Part shown: in pieces, positions 53,161 to 62,207 of the stretch
Numbering within the stretch: position 1 is the first letter of the stretch
Layout of the letters: every line of letters begins with the position of its first letter
DNA from: Brevibacillus formosus
GTDB lineage: Bacteria; Bacillota; Bacilli; Brevibacillales; Brevibacillaceae
Assembly (NCBI RefSeq): GCF_003013405.1
Contig: NZ_PXZL01000007.1
Location: forward strand, 361,602 to 425,601
DNA length: 64,000 nt
Reading direction: 5' to 3'
Notes under the pieces: model-generated
Seen by the model: only the letters and a program-made list of their open reading frames with translations
Database searches by the model: none
Told to the model about the DNA's origin: nothing
Position numbers and translations under genes: made by a program

Positions 53161-56100
53161 TTATTGCAGCGTCTTGCGCATATCGTTTACCTTTGACCAA
53201 ACCTTTTTGTAGAACTGGAACAGCTCTTCACCGTTCACGTATTCGTCGCGGTCGTATTCCAGATCGTTTTTCGTTTCTTGGAAAGCAGTTGCGATTTCAT
53301 CGAGTTTTGCCAGCAGCTGCTGCGTATCCTCTGCTGAAGTCATCGCGTCACTGCGTTTTGCAGCCTTGCGCTGGATGGTTGCCATGCTCTTGTGATCCAA
53401 TGCGCGGAATTTTTCATAGATAGCGAATTCGACGTGCTTGTTGACCTTCATCAGGTTGATGAATGGCTCCCACGCATCTTCTTCCTCATCCTTGTCGTAG
53501 ACGTACAGCGCACCGCGCTTGCAAATCGTTCCTGTGTAAAGGGCTTCGATGAATCGGGTCACCAGCTCTTCTTCGTCCTTGATGGCACCTACGATCTGCT
53601 CCAGCTCCTGGATTTTGGCCTCGATTTCTTCGTATTTGCGCACTTCTTGTTCAATCAGGCGAATCTGCTCTGGATAGCGAATCAGGTTTTCTTTTGCCAT
53701 CTCTTCATTGATACTGCCGAACACATCACGTGTAAATTCTTGCTCCAGACCATCTTTCATGAAGCCTTTGAGCTCAACCAATGCTCGCTTGATTTCGCCA
53801 GGGCTCAGCTTGGTCGCGTCTCCTTGCGCTTGGTGCTTAGCAAGGAACGTAGCCAGTGAGAACGGCTTTGTCACGATGGATTCATAGCGGTTGCTGGTCT
53901 TGCTGTCGCTGCCTTTTTCGCGGATGACTCCGTAGCGCATCGCACGGTCAAACAGTTCGCGTACTTTGGCGTTGTACGCTTTGATCCGCCCGTTTTGGTA
54001 CGTATCTCCCCACGATTTTTCCGGAATAGGGGATGGGAGGTACGCCCAGTTGTTCTTTTCCGTTTGAACGAGGTGGCGTCCGATACCCTCTCTGTCCAGA
54101 ATTGTACGTTCGTAGCTCTCCTCGTAGACCTTCAACGGTGTGTAAGCGAACAGCGGAACACCGTTTTTCGTATTCAGCCAGAAGATGCGGTTTTTGACTT
54201 CGCTTTCTTTGACGGTAAAGCGCGATCCGCTAATCGCTGTATTTTGATAGTTTTTAATCCCCTTCAAGATCGATGGTGCTTTCAGCGGCACGGATACAAA
54301 GCCCCAGGAAGGGAAGTGCATATTGCCGAGATTGTTGCTCAGATGGAAGACCGGAATCGCCTCTTCATCCAGCTTGCTCGCAATCTTGCGCTCTACGATG
54401 CGATCGAGTGTCTCGTCCTGACCGTATTTGATCACGAGGAATTCTTCCATCGACTTGGTGATCACCTCACCGAACTTCTCCGAGAGGAAATCGGAAATTG
54501 AGCTGACGATATCCAGCTCCTGCTCTTTGACCCACTGATCGGAGTGTCGCAGCAGCTCGCTGGTGAAATCGCGGATCAGGTCATCCGCATCTTTTTGGTC
54601 CAGAATGTTGCTGACGACTTTGGAGATATCCGGCACACTGACGATGTTCCAGTAGTATGTCTTGTTGCCAGTGCGGTCGCTCTCTTCGCCGCCGTTGATC
54701 AGGATGTCTCCGTTTTGCTCGAAAATTTGGTTGAGTGCGTTCAAAATCTCAGTAAATACGTTATAAATGCGATTGTTTTCTGCATTCAACAAACGGTGCA
54801 GCTCTTCGTAGAATTCGATCATTTGCTCCAGCTTTTCCTGATCAGCCAGGAGCTGGTATTCGTTGATCTTCGCTTCGATGTAGCTGTTTTTCTTCTTCTC
54901 CTTGGAGATGAAAGCACTGCGGGCATCGCCCAGCTTTTCATTCGCGTTTTCGCGAGCGCCCTCGATTTCAGGCGGGTAGCTCTCCAAATTCGCCTTGAGG
55001 CTCTCTATGTAGGAGAGGATCATTTTCATCAGGCAATAGCCTTTGTCCGAATGAATCAGACGGGACGCATAGAATGGTCCTTGCTGCGGGTGCAGGAATA
55101 CACGCGTGATCATTTCGCCAAAAACAGAGATCATGTCGCCTGGCATCTGCTTTTTGGACTTGATGTACGCTTCGCGTGCTTTGGCGAGATAGCCTTGCTC
55201 CAGCTCGTGGTCGATGCTCACGACTTGCTGAGTGATCACGTTGCTATAGTTCAGACGCTCGCTGTTTTCATAGCCTGGCAACGGTTCAGGAACGCGCTCC
55301 TCGAACTTGCGGGAAATCGAGTCGATGTCGATTCCGAGCTTGCGGGCGAATTTCTCCGCATCCTCTTGCGTTGGGGCTACTGTGAACATTTTTTCCATCT
55401 TTTTAAACAAGCGATATGCCAAGTACGTTGTCATTTCTTCGATCGGCAAGACAGCAGAGGAAGCACCGATGACGTTGTACTGGTAGTTGGCTGCGTACGC
55501 TTTTGGCATCTGGTTGATGTTCGTACGGATGTTGCTGATATAGTCGTGGATGGCAAACTCTTCACCCGAGCGCTTTTCTTCGCTCGCCATGAAGTTCGTA
55601 ATGTTCTCCGCCGTCACGTTCATGCAGTAATCGTAGGCGTTTTCCAATGCTTTGCCTTCCAGATTGGTCGCAGAAATCAAATGGCACAGGTTGAATGGCG
55701 GCATTGGCGATTGCACGGTGAGCACGTTGCCGTATTGCTGACGGAAACGCTCGTTGCGCTCATCCGCATTCATCCAGTAGTCCAGCTCTTTTAAGGCCGC
55801 ATAACCGTTTTTCATGATGTAGTCGCGTGTGTGCGAGCTGAGACTCTTGTTCGACAGGTTGACGTCAGGCGTGAACAGGTAGCCCAGCGTATTCACCTTG
55901 TCTACCCCCGCACTGCCGAAGTCGCGCTCCAAAATGCCTCGTACGATATAGGCGATGTCGAGGAAGCAACCACTCCCTGTTCCCCCGGACAAACCGCTCA
56001 AGAGGAATACAGTCAGCTTTTTGTTGGTGCCCTCGCACAGCATCTTGATCTTTTTCTCAATCGTTTGGACGACTTGCGTAATTTTCGTAAAGAGAAGAAG

Positions 56101-56550
56101 TCGACCTGCCTGGCGTACACCTGACGCCCCGCTGATTCCGTCCGTAATTGTCAGCTCTGGCGAGAGCCAATCGGTGATGTACGGCTCCAGAATGCTGCGA
56201 TTCTGCAACACACCGCCGATCTCAGGGTTGGACAGGAGTACGAACTCCGTCACTGGATCAAGTCCAATGCCCTTGTACTTTTTGTTGCGGTCATGCTCAT
56301 TCGTTTCAAACGCAATGAACTCAATATTGTCCGGCTTTTCCTTGCGCTTCTTGGAAAGCTGGTCTACCGGAAGCTTGAAGCGTCTGTTCACTTGGTATTT
56401 CAGGCGCAAAAGCGCATCAATCCCTGTACCGCCAAGACCGATGACGAGCATCGGGTTATCGATTGTATCTACGCGAATCTTGTCACTGACGATTCCTCCG
56501 CCGAGGGATACGTCCAATTGTTGAATGTGTTCTCTCACAACTGCTTTCAT
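53161..56550 (-). CDS. Large tubulin/FtsZ-like GTPase
   Basis: A 1129-residue protein, much longer than FtsZ or TubZ (350-480). The N-terminus has VIGLGGTG (36-43) and the tubulin signature loop SGGTGSG at 188-194 within LSGLSGGTGSGCFLDIA, the GTP-binding T4 loop of tubulin/FtsZ. It belongs to the Tubulin_2-type group, of which FtsZ-like families linked to vWA proteins were described by Makarova and Koonin. The remaining 700 residues are largely helical and charged, with coiled-coil-like parts. No membrane segment. Second gene of a seven-gene operon after a secreted vWA protein. It may polymerise at the membrane with the partner proteins; this is inference. Confidence 0.8.
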   Translation of the reverse strand: MKAVVREHIQQLDVSLGGGIVSDKIRVDTIDNPMLVIGLGGTGIDALLRLKYQVNRRFKLPVDQLSKKRKEKPDNIEFIAFETNEHDRNKKYKGIGLDPVTEFVLLSNPEIGGVLQNRSILEPYITDWLSPELTITDGISGASGVRQAGRLLLFTKITQVVQTIEKKIKMLCEGTNKKLTVFLLSGLSGGTGSGCFLDIAYIVRGILERDFGSAGVDKVNTLGYLFTPDVNLSNKSLSSHTRDYIMKNGYAALKELDYWMNADERNERFRQQYGNVLTVQSPMPPFNLCHLISATNLEGKALENAYDYCMNVTAENITNFMASEEKRSGEEFAIHDYISNIRTNINQMPKAYAANYQYNVIGASSAVLPIEEMTTYLAYRLFKKMEKMFTVAPTQEDAEKFARKLGIDIDSISRKFEERVPEPLPGYENSERLNYSNVITQQVVSIDHELEQGYLAKAREAYIKSKKQMPGDMISVFGEMITRVFLHPQQGPFYASRLIHSDKGYCLMKMILSYIESLKANLESYPPEIEGARENANEKLGDARSAFISKEKKKNSYIEAKINEYQLLADQEKLEQMIEFYEELHRLLNAENNRIYNVFTEILNALNQIFEQNGDILINGGEESDRTGNKTYYWNIVSVPDISKVVSNILDQKDADDLIRDFTSELLRHSDQWVKEQELDIVSSISDFLSEKFGEVITKSMEEFLVIKYGQDETLDRIVERKIASKLDEEAIPVFHLSNNLGNMHFPSWGFVSVPLKAPSILKGIKNYQNTAISGSRFTVKESEVKNRIFWLNTKNGVPLFAYTPLKVYEESYERTILDREGIGRHLVQTEKNNWAYLPSPIPEKSWGDTYQNGRIKAYNAKVRELFDRAMRYGVIREKGSDSKTSNRYESIVTKPFSLATFLAKHQAQGDATKLSPGEIKRALVELKGFMKDGLEQEFTRDVFGSINEEMAKENLIRYPEQIRLIEQEVRKYEEIEAKIQELEQIVGAIKDEEELVTRFIEALYTGTICKRGALYVYDKDEEEDAWEPFINLMKVNKHVEFAIYEKFRALDHKSMATIQRKAAKRSDAMTSAEDTQQLLAKLDEIATAFQETKNDLEYDRDEYVNGEELFQFYKKVWSKVNDMRKTLQ

Positions 56551-56563
56551 AATCGACTCACTC

Positions 56564-58357
56564 CTAGACGATGTAATCTACATATAAGGACTTGTTCACG
56601 TTCGTTAACGAAATCTTGATGCGATCGTTTTTCTTCAGCTCTTTTCCTTTGCTTGCATCGAGTACACGTCCTGCCTTTTCGATTCGGCAGCTCGAACGGT
56701 TTTCGATGATCAGCGTATCGTTTTTCCCTGGTAAAAAGATGACCTTCTCTGTCTCCGCAAACTCAGGGGCGAGCTGCAAGAGCTGGTGCAGCTTCACTTT
56801 TCCTTTGAACGCGTTCAGTTTCTTGTACTGCGGGTTAGACTTTTCACCTGTGTCCTCATCCACGATCTCGATGGCGATTTGTCCAGCGAAGCCCTTGTTC
56901 GCCTTGCGATAGATCGACAGTGCGTACAAGCCTGCACCGATCAACAGGATGAGAACCACGGTACCTCCTACTACGGTCAGCCATGGAAATGGTTTCGATT
57001 CTGCCGCAGGATCAGTGGTTGTGCTCGGCTTGCTCGCTCCAGAACCTGCTGTTTTGGCAGCATCTACAAGGAGTGGCTTCGTCTCCCGGTAAAAGCTGGT
57101 GTCTTCTGCCTTGATTTTTATTTCATACGTATGGTCAGCCGGGATTGTAAAGCTGCCTTCGAACCCGTTGCCCGTATTGTTCAGGACGACCTCATTCGTC
57201 TTCTTGTCCGTCTTGTCATTGACGATCAGCGTCGCCTTCATTTGCTTGTACAGATCAGGACTCGCTACCTTCTGTCCGTTTGAAACAAGTGCAGCCTTGA
57301 TCGGCACGACATCGCCAGCTTTGAAGCTCTTGGCTGTAACTGGCTCCATCTCCAATTGCAGATCGTAGTTGAAGATGAGGTTAATATCGATTTTTTCCTT
57401 CGGGGCACCTTTTACCTGTAGCTTCCAATCGCCCTGCTGTGGCTTGACCAGCTTGATCATCGTGTACGCATTGGACTTCGACAGTCTGACCTGGTTGGAA
57501 GGGATTTGTACTTCCTTGCCTGCTGGGTCATACAGCTTCACTTCCACTGCTTTTTGCGACATGATCGAGATGTTGGCTTCCATGACACTGCCATTCGGGA
57601 TTGGGATCGGAATCTCTTGAGCTTGACCGTTTGCGACGAAGCTTTTAACCGGGACAACCTTCAACTTCAGATGATTCGCAAAGATTTCGCTCAATATTTG
57701 CGGGAGCTTGTCCGCTGTGCTCGTTTCAAAAAATTTACCATTTGTCTCCGCAGCAAGCTGCTGTAGTGTCGTGCGGTTAAGCTGACCGTCTGCGTTCAAA
57801 CCAATCGTGTAAATCGGGTAGCCCTTGTCTTTGGCCTCTTTCACAGCTTGCTGCAGCTCTTGATCAGACTGCGCTTGGGTACGGCTTGATGCTTTGTTCA
57901 AATAGTTGTTTCCATCCGCCAGCAGCACGATGATCGGCGCATTGTTTGGATTGCGTCCCGCATCAAGGATCTTTACTGCTTCCGTTACCCCGACAGCGAT
58001 ATCGGTGTAGGCTCCTTTTTGCAGACTGTCGATGAAGGCTTTGACATCGTTCTTGTCTTCTTCGGAATTAATCTCAAGCAGTGCTTTTTCTCGCTCGATC
58101 TTGTCGGTATAAGCGACGACACCGATCTTGTTCGCTTGGATCGACGTCATGTCGACGAACATTTTCATCGCTTCGTTGCTGACTTTGTTCTTATCGCTTT
58201 GGGTCATGGAGTTGCTTACGTCCACGACCAGGACAGCGTCCATATTGTTTCCGCTCGTTTGCGCAAAGCCTGAGTGAGTGACGGAGAGGACACTGACCAA
58301 GAGCAGGGCAAGACATGCTACGTATCGACATAACATTCGGAATCGTATTATTTGCAT
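56564..58357 (-). CDS. Extracellular vWA-domain protein with membrane anchor
   Basis: A 597-residue protein. A signal peptide or start-transfer segment ends near residue 32. A vWA domain (about 38-220) has Asp46, Ser48 and Ser50 in DVSNSM, Thr in YTDIAVG, and Asp in LLADGNN. A beta-rich region to about 425, a Ser/Thr-rich linker and one transmembrane segment (about 447-468) follow. The last 130 residues are cytoplasmic and end in a small beta domain. The vWA domain is therefore outside and linked to an inner domain. First gene of the minus-strand operon; AAAGGAG precedes the ATG. Confidence 0.85.
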   Translation of the reverse strand: MQIIRFRMLCRYVACLALLLVSVLSVTHSGFAQTSGNNMDAVLVVDVSNSMTQSDKNKVSNEAMKMFVDMTSIQANKIGVVAYTDKIEREKALLEINSEEDKNDVKAFIDSLQKGAYTDIAVGVTEAVKILDAGRNPNNAPIIVLLADGNNYLNKASSRTQAQSDQELQQAVKEAKDKGYPIYTIGLNADGQLNRTTLQQLAAETNGKFFETSTADKLPQILSEIFANHLKLKVVPVKSFVANGQAQEIPIPIPNGSVMEANISIMSQKAVEVKLYDPAGKEVQIPSNQVRLSKSNAYTMIKLVKPQQGDWKLQVKGAPKEKIDINLIFNYDLQLEMEPVTAKSFKAGDVVPIKAALVSNGQKVASPDLYKQMKATLIVNDKTDKKTNEVVLNNTGNGFEGSFTIPADHTYEIKIKAEDTSFYRETKPLLVDAAKTAGSGASKPSTTTDPAAESKPFPWLTVVGGTVVLILLIGAGLYALSIYRKANKGFAGQIAIEIVDEDTGEKSNPQYKKLNAFKGKVKLHQLLQLAPEFAETEKVIFLPGKNDTLIIENRSSCRIEKAGRVLDASKGKELKKNDRIKISLTNVNKSLYVDYIV

Positions 58358-58554
58358 AAGAGCTCCTTTTCTTGTTCGTTACAAAGAATTTGTGAGGTGT
58401 TGCAAAGAAAGTAAGACTATGACACTATTACCACTAGATTCAAGAAGTAGAAGACAGATGATAAAAAAGTACTAGAATGATTGCCCCTTACTCGTAATAC
58501 GATACGACATGATTCTTTGTTACAGATTTCGACAACTTCGTTAGGAGAAATTTT
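58358..58554. promoter_or_regulatory. Divergent promoter region of the tubulin/GTPase locus
   Basis: 197 bases separate the two divergent arms of the locus, so both transcripts must start here. No clear consensus -35/-10 pair or palindrome stands out; TTGAAT on the minus strand near 58421 and TTGCCC on the plus strand near 58479 are weak -35 candidates. An open frame at 58278-58475 has no ribosome site and is not a gene. Confidence 0.45.
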
Positions 58555-58704
58555 ATGTTAACTTACTTTCTGTTGTTTGCGGCTTTTTTGCTGCTAGCGG
58601 TCCGATTCCTCAAGCTGCTGCGACTGAAACGGCGCAATCTCTCCAACGCCGAAATCGACCAGCATCTTCATGCCTTACTGAATGAGAAGAGGGATTCACC
58701 ATGA
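58555..58704 (+). CDS. 49-residue single-pass membrane protein
   Basis: A short gene that is easily missed. The ATG has AGGAGA 9 bases upstream and the TGA overlaps the ATG of the next gene (ATGA), so the two are coupled. The product starts with a hydrophobic span YFLLFAAFLLLAV, then a basic patch LKLLRLKRRN (positive-inside), then a short amphipathic tail EIDQHLHALLNE. It is probably a membrane-anchored small subunit of the locus. No homologue is known to me. Confidence 0.72.
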   Translation: MLTYFLLFAAFLLLAVRFLKLLRLKRRNLSNAEIDQHLHALLNEKRDSP

Positions 58705-59636
58705 GAAAGCGAATCGGCGTCCAATTTCGCAAAACCCGTAAAACCACTCATACGTATGAAAGAATTCAAGCGTGCACACGATGCCATACGTACCATGTCC
58801 TGTGGGAGACGCATTGTGAGACCTGCGGGAGAGCCTACACACCGATCCGCCAGGTTTCCCATGCGGTGACACGCCGCAATGTGCAGACGCGCTTTTTGCT
58901 CTTGGGCTTGTTCGTCTGTCTTGCTGTCCTTTCTGCAAAGACTCTTCTGCAATTAGCTCTCGCAGGAGGTATTGGCTGTGTGTTGTTCATCCTGTTTTTC
59001 GTGATGCAGAAAAAATACGGCATCTATGAAAGAGACGTACAATTTCAACACTTTTTAACGCGGGAAATGGAGACGCTCAAGAAGTCACTACTCCGTCATT
59101 TGGAGGAAGTGGGCAACGACGTCAAAGAAGGACATCTCAAGGAAGCTTATGAAAAAACGAGAGAGATCGGGCATTTCATCGATTCCGATACGATCAAGAT
59201 ACGCAAGATCATGTTCCTCAATCATTACGTCCTGCGCAAAGACATGGAGCTGGAGCTCGAAACGCTCATCCCGTCTATGTACGACAAGGACTTCATGGAA
59301 TATGTGCGCGAGGTCATCAAGGTCCAGCCTTCGCTCGTCAAAAAATCTGTACTTACCTATGTTAGACGTTATAAAAATCAAATATTGTTGCTGGAAAACG
59401 GGGATCAGCTCATCGGTCAAGTGGCAGGTGCAGCGCTCCGCATGAAGTCTTATGTGGACGAGTATCAGGATCTGATTATCGAATTTATCGATTTTTTGCC
59501 TCGCGAGCGCCTTCTTCGATTGGCAAAAATGGTACAAACCCATAAGAATGAAGGTTGGGAACAACTATATCATTCTACCAAAAACAGGGTGGATACGCAT
59601 TACGCGTTTGACCCGGATTTCAAAGGCATACTGTGA
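58701..59636 (+). CDS. Zinc-ribbon membrane protein of the GTPase/tubulin locus
   Basis: A 311-residue protein. A zinc ribbon with Cys25-x2-Cys28 and Cys39-x2-Cys42 is followed by two transmembrane segments (about 63-82 and 85-103). The rest, about 200 residues, is helical and charged, with EMETLKKSLLRHLEEVGNDVKEG as likely coiled coil. Both ends are probably cytoplasmic. It joins the 49-residue protein by ATGA overlap. Its zinc ribbon recalls the zinc knuckles of the GTPase of the opposite operon. Family unknown. Confidence 0.75.
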   Translation: MRKRIGVQFRKTRKTTHTYERIQACTRCHTYHVLWETHCETCGRAYTPIRQVSHAVTRRNVQTRFLLLGLFVCLAVLSAKTLLQLALAGGIGCVLFILFFVMQKKYGIYERDVQFQHFLTREMETLKKSLLRHLEEVGNDVKEGHLKEAYEKTREIGHFIDSDTIKIRKIMFLNHYVLRKDMELELETLIPSMYDKDFMEYVREVIKVQPSLVKKSVLTYVRRYKNQILLLENGDQLIGQVAGAALRMKSYVDEYQDLIIEFIDFLPRERLLRLAKMVQTHKNEGWEQLYHSTKNRVDTHYAFDPDFKGIL

Positions 59637-59650
59637 AGGAGGAGCCTTTT

Positions 59651-61411
59651 ATGCTGCCTATTTCCCCCTATCATAGGTCCCTCTGGGTCCGTAATATTTT
59701 TCTCGGACTCTTTGCCTTGGGCTTGATCGCTGTTCTATTCAAGCTCGGATTCGGGTACAAGCAGATTACGTTGTATAAACAGGCAAAGGCGTTTTATGAG
59801 CAAAAGAACCTGCTGCAAGCCGAGGAAACCTTTTCTCGCGCGCATGATATGGCTGTCCTGTCCTACGGGGATGACGAATGGAATTCCACCATGCTCCAAC
59901 TGACAGCTATCCGTACTGAGCTCGAGGGGCTTCACCAGTACTCGCGTTCGGCCATCTCGGAGAAAAAGGTCGCAGAGATCGGTGCAATCTATGAACAATA
60001 CCAAGCAGTCAAACAGCAATACCAGAATCAAAAGGACGTACCAGCTATGTTTTTCCAGCAATTGTCGGCTCGCTTGGGTATGGATAAGAGCTTTTCCGAT
60101 TATTACTTGAATGCCTTGCAAACAGCCAAGGCTCAGGCACAATCGAATCTCGAAAAGGAAAACTATCAGGACGAATCTTTCATTGAAACACTCCTTGCCA
60201 TTCCAGATGAATACTACGGTGGAAAAAAGAAGAAGCAGGCTGAGCTCTCGGCCTTGTTCCAGAACTATGAAAAGACAAAGCTGCGTGCGCTGATCGCTTC
60301 CGCTCCTTTTGAAGACATCATCACCAAAACGGCTACAAGCATACGCCATTACGAAAAACTGGGTATCGAAACTGATTGGTTAGTGAATCAGCTGGAAAAG
60401 TATGCGCTAGCTGAAATCAAGGAAGTCATTCGTTCGAAGGATTTGAGTGCCTTCGTTGACATGGCAGCCGCCTATCGCAAAATCCAGGATGTGCTGTCCA
60501 GTGATTCACCTGTCCTTGATTCGATCACCCGCTATCTGGAGGGTAAGCTCAAGCAGGCAGAACAATACATCAAATCGTTCGAGTTCACCAAAGCACGTGA
60601 ATTGTACGAACAGTTGAATCCGCTCCAGGATACGGCTAAACTCCTGTCCGATCTGGAAAAGCTCTGGTTGGAATACGATCCAGCACGCTTATTACAATTG
60701 AGATATCCAGACAGAACGTTCACCGACATGCTCTCTGGCACAGATCGCTGGGGAGCAAAGCTTTACGCATTTGGACTCTCTGAGGCAGATCAACGTCTTT
60801 ATTTCGCAGCGAAAATGCCAAATGACTCGATCCTCTATTTGGAACAGTCGCTCGATGTAGACATGAAATCGGCAAAGGCTAAGATCGACGATACTCTCGG
60901 AAGTAAAGAAAAGCCTGTGATTATCGTGAGTGCATCCGGCAAGGAGCGTGCTAACGCCTACACGGCACTCTCTCCGAATTTGACAAAAGAGTCACTCGAT
61001 AAGCGCTTTTCGGTTGAGGCTGATGAACTAAGCGTAGAGGACTCCGAGCATGTGATCATGAAAAATGCGGCAGGAAAAGGGGAAAACGAAATCGCTTTGT
61101 TCAAGCTCGAGGACAATGGCTTGGCTTACATCGAAAAGCTGGCTGATTTGGATGAGAGCTCCGAAGAAACGACCGAGGGAACTCGGTCAGAAGAAGCGAC
61201 CTTCCCTGCTGACGGCTCAACAGAAGCGACGGATCAAACTCCCCCTGCCACTCAAAAAATCGATGTTTTTGCAGGTCCCGGTGAAGAATATGAGAAGATC
61301 GGTCAGGTAGCAGATGGTTCCTTCCAAGTCATTGCAGATCTAAATGGCTGGTACCAGATTGTGTCGAATGGAAAAGAAGGCTGGATACGCGCTACCGCAT
61401 CAACGCCTTAA
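59651..61411 (+). CDS. Membrane protein with helical repeat domain and C-terminal SH3-like domain
   Basis: A 586-residue protein. One transmembrane segment (about 14-34) is followed by a long helical domain with TPR-like units (YKQAKAFYEQKNLLQAEETFSRAHDMA), a beta-rich middle, an acidic Ser/Thr/Glu linker (about 490-525) and a C-terminal bacterial SH3-type domain (VFAGPGEEYEKIGQVADG ... WYQIVSNGKEGWI). SH3b domains usually bind cell-wall peptides, so the bulk should lie outside. ATG 59651, with AAGGAGG upstream, is preferred over GTG 59633. Last gene of the plus-strand arm, ended by a long hairpin. Confidence 0.78.
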   Translation: MLPISPYHRSLWVRNIFLGLFALGLIAVLFKLGFGYKQITLYKQAKAFYEQKNLLQAEETFSRAHDMAVLSYGDDEWNSTMLQLTAIRTELEGLHQYSRSAISEKKVAEIGAIYEQYQAVKQQYQNQKDVPAMFFQQLSARLGMDKSFSDYYLNALQTAKAQAQSNLEKENYQDESFIETLLAIPDEYYGGKKKKQAELSALFQNYEKTKLRALIASAPFEDIITKTATSIRHYEKLGIETDWLVNQLEKYALAEIKEVIRSKDLSAFVDMAAAYRKIQDVLSSDSPVLDSITRYLEGKLKQAEQYIKSFEFTKARELYEQLNPLQDTAKLLSDLEKLWLEYDPARLLQLRYPDRTFTDMLSGTDRWGAKLYAFGLSEADQRLYFAAKMPNDSILYLEQSLDVDMKSAKAKIDDTLGSKEKPVIIVSASGKERANAYTALSPNLTKESLDKRFSVEADELSVEDSEHVIMKNAAGKGENEIALFKLEDNGLAYIEKLADLDESSEETTEGTRSEEATFPADGSTEATDQTPPATQKIDVFAGPGEEYEKIGQVADGSFQVIADLNGWYQIVSNGKEGWIRATASTP

Positions 61412-61429
61412 TCAGTATGCTGAATGAGG

Positions 61430-61493
61430 AGCTCCCCCTCGCGATCATGGTACACCTTCCTTGATCTGCGTCAGGAGCTTTTCCTTATTTTTT
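61430..61493 (+). terminator. Terminator of the plus-strand arm of the locus
   Basis: AGCTCC/GGAGCT outer stem with inner GATCA/TGATC and CGC/GCG pairing, then TTTTCCTTATTTTTT. Confidence 0.65.
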
Positions 61494-61497
61494 CGCA

Positions 61498-61526
61498 TTG
61501 CGCTAGGTATCAGACTATTCTATAAT
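61498..61526 (+). promoter_or_regulatory. Promoter of the LysE-family gene
   Basis: TTGCGC (61498-61503), 17-base spacer, TATAAT (61521-61526), about 40 bases before the start codon. Confidence 0.65.
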
Positions 61527-61564
61527 TTATATTTATTTTATAGACAGATGAGGAGTGAGAAGAG

Positions 61565-62197
61565 ATGTTTGGAATCGTTCATTATGAAGCATTTCTGATG
61601 ACTGCGATCATGCTGAACCTGATACCCGGCTCAGACACAATGTACATCATCACCCGCAGCATTTCGCAAGGAAAACAGGCAGGTATTCTTTCAGTTCTCG
61701 GCATTTTGACAGGCTCACTCATTCACACGCTCTTGGCTGCTTTCGGCTTGTCGCTCATTTTGGCTCAATCCATCGTGCTTTTTAACATCGTCAAAATATT
61801 GGGGGTCGCCTATCTCGTTTATTTAGGCATTCGCATGCTCATGACGAAGGAATCACCAGCTTTTGACGCAGCCGATTCCAAGAAGCCAAAGGGCGAAAAG
61901 GTCTATCTGCAAGCGATCCTGACAAGTGTCACAAATCCAAAGGTCGCCCTGTTTTTCATCGCCTTCCTCCCGCAATTTGTTAGCGCGACCGAAGCCGGAC
62001 CACTCCCTTTCCTGATTCTTGGTCTTACCTTTACCGTTACAGGTGGCATCTGGTGTAGCCTCCTCGCCCTGTTTGCTTCCTTCGCTACGCAAAAATTGCG
62101 CAATAATCAGAAGTTCTCTGTCATTCTCAACAAGCTGACGGGGATTGTTTTTATCGGGATGGGGTTGAATCTGTTAAGGGCGAAAGCGAATCCATAG
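61565..62197 (+). CDS. LysE/RhtB-family amino-acid exporter
   Basis: A 210-residue membrane protein with six hydrophobic segments and family motifs: MLNLIPGSDTMYIITRSISQGKQAG at the first loop and LTSVTNPKVALFFIAFLPQFV in the middle. LysE/RhtB proteins export amino acids such as lysine, threonine or homoserine lactone. Substrate not assignable. The YHYH gene follows after ten bases on the same strand, so they may share a transcript. GAGGAGTGAGAAGAG precedes the ATG. Confidence 0.85.
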   Translation: MFGIVHYEAFLMTAIMLNLIPGSDTMYIITRSISQGKQAGILSVLGILTGSLIHTLLAAFGLSLILAQSIVLFNIVKILGVAYLVYLGIRMLMTKESPAFDAADSKKPKGEKVYLQAILTSVTNPKVALFFIAFLPQFVSATEAGPLPFLILGLTFTVTGGIWCSLLALFASFATQKLRNNQKFSVILNKLTGIVFIGMGLNLLRAKANP

Positions 62198-62207
62198 GAG
62201 GTTGTCT

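Noticed and set aside
54544..55794. 416-residue open frame opposite the tubulin-like gene
   Set aside because: Shadow of a coding strand with strong codon bias; no start signal, no domain.
58278..58475. 65-residue open frame in the divergent region of the tubulin/GTPase locus
   Set aside because: No ribosome site and it overlaps the start of the vWA gene on the other strand.
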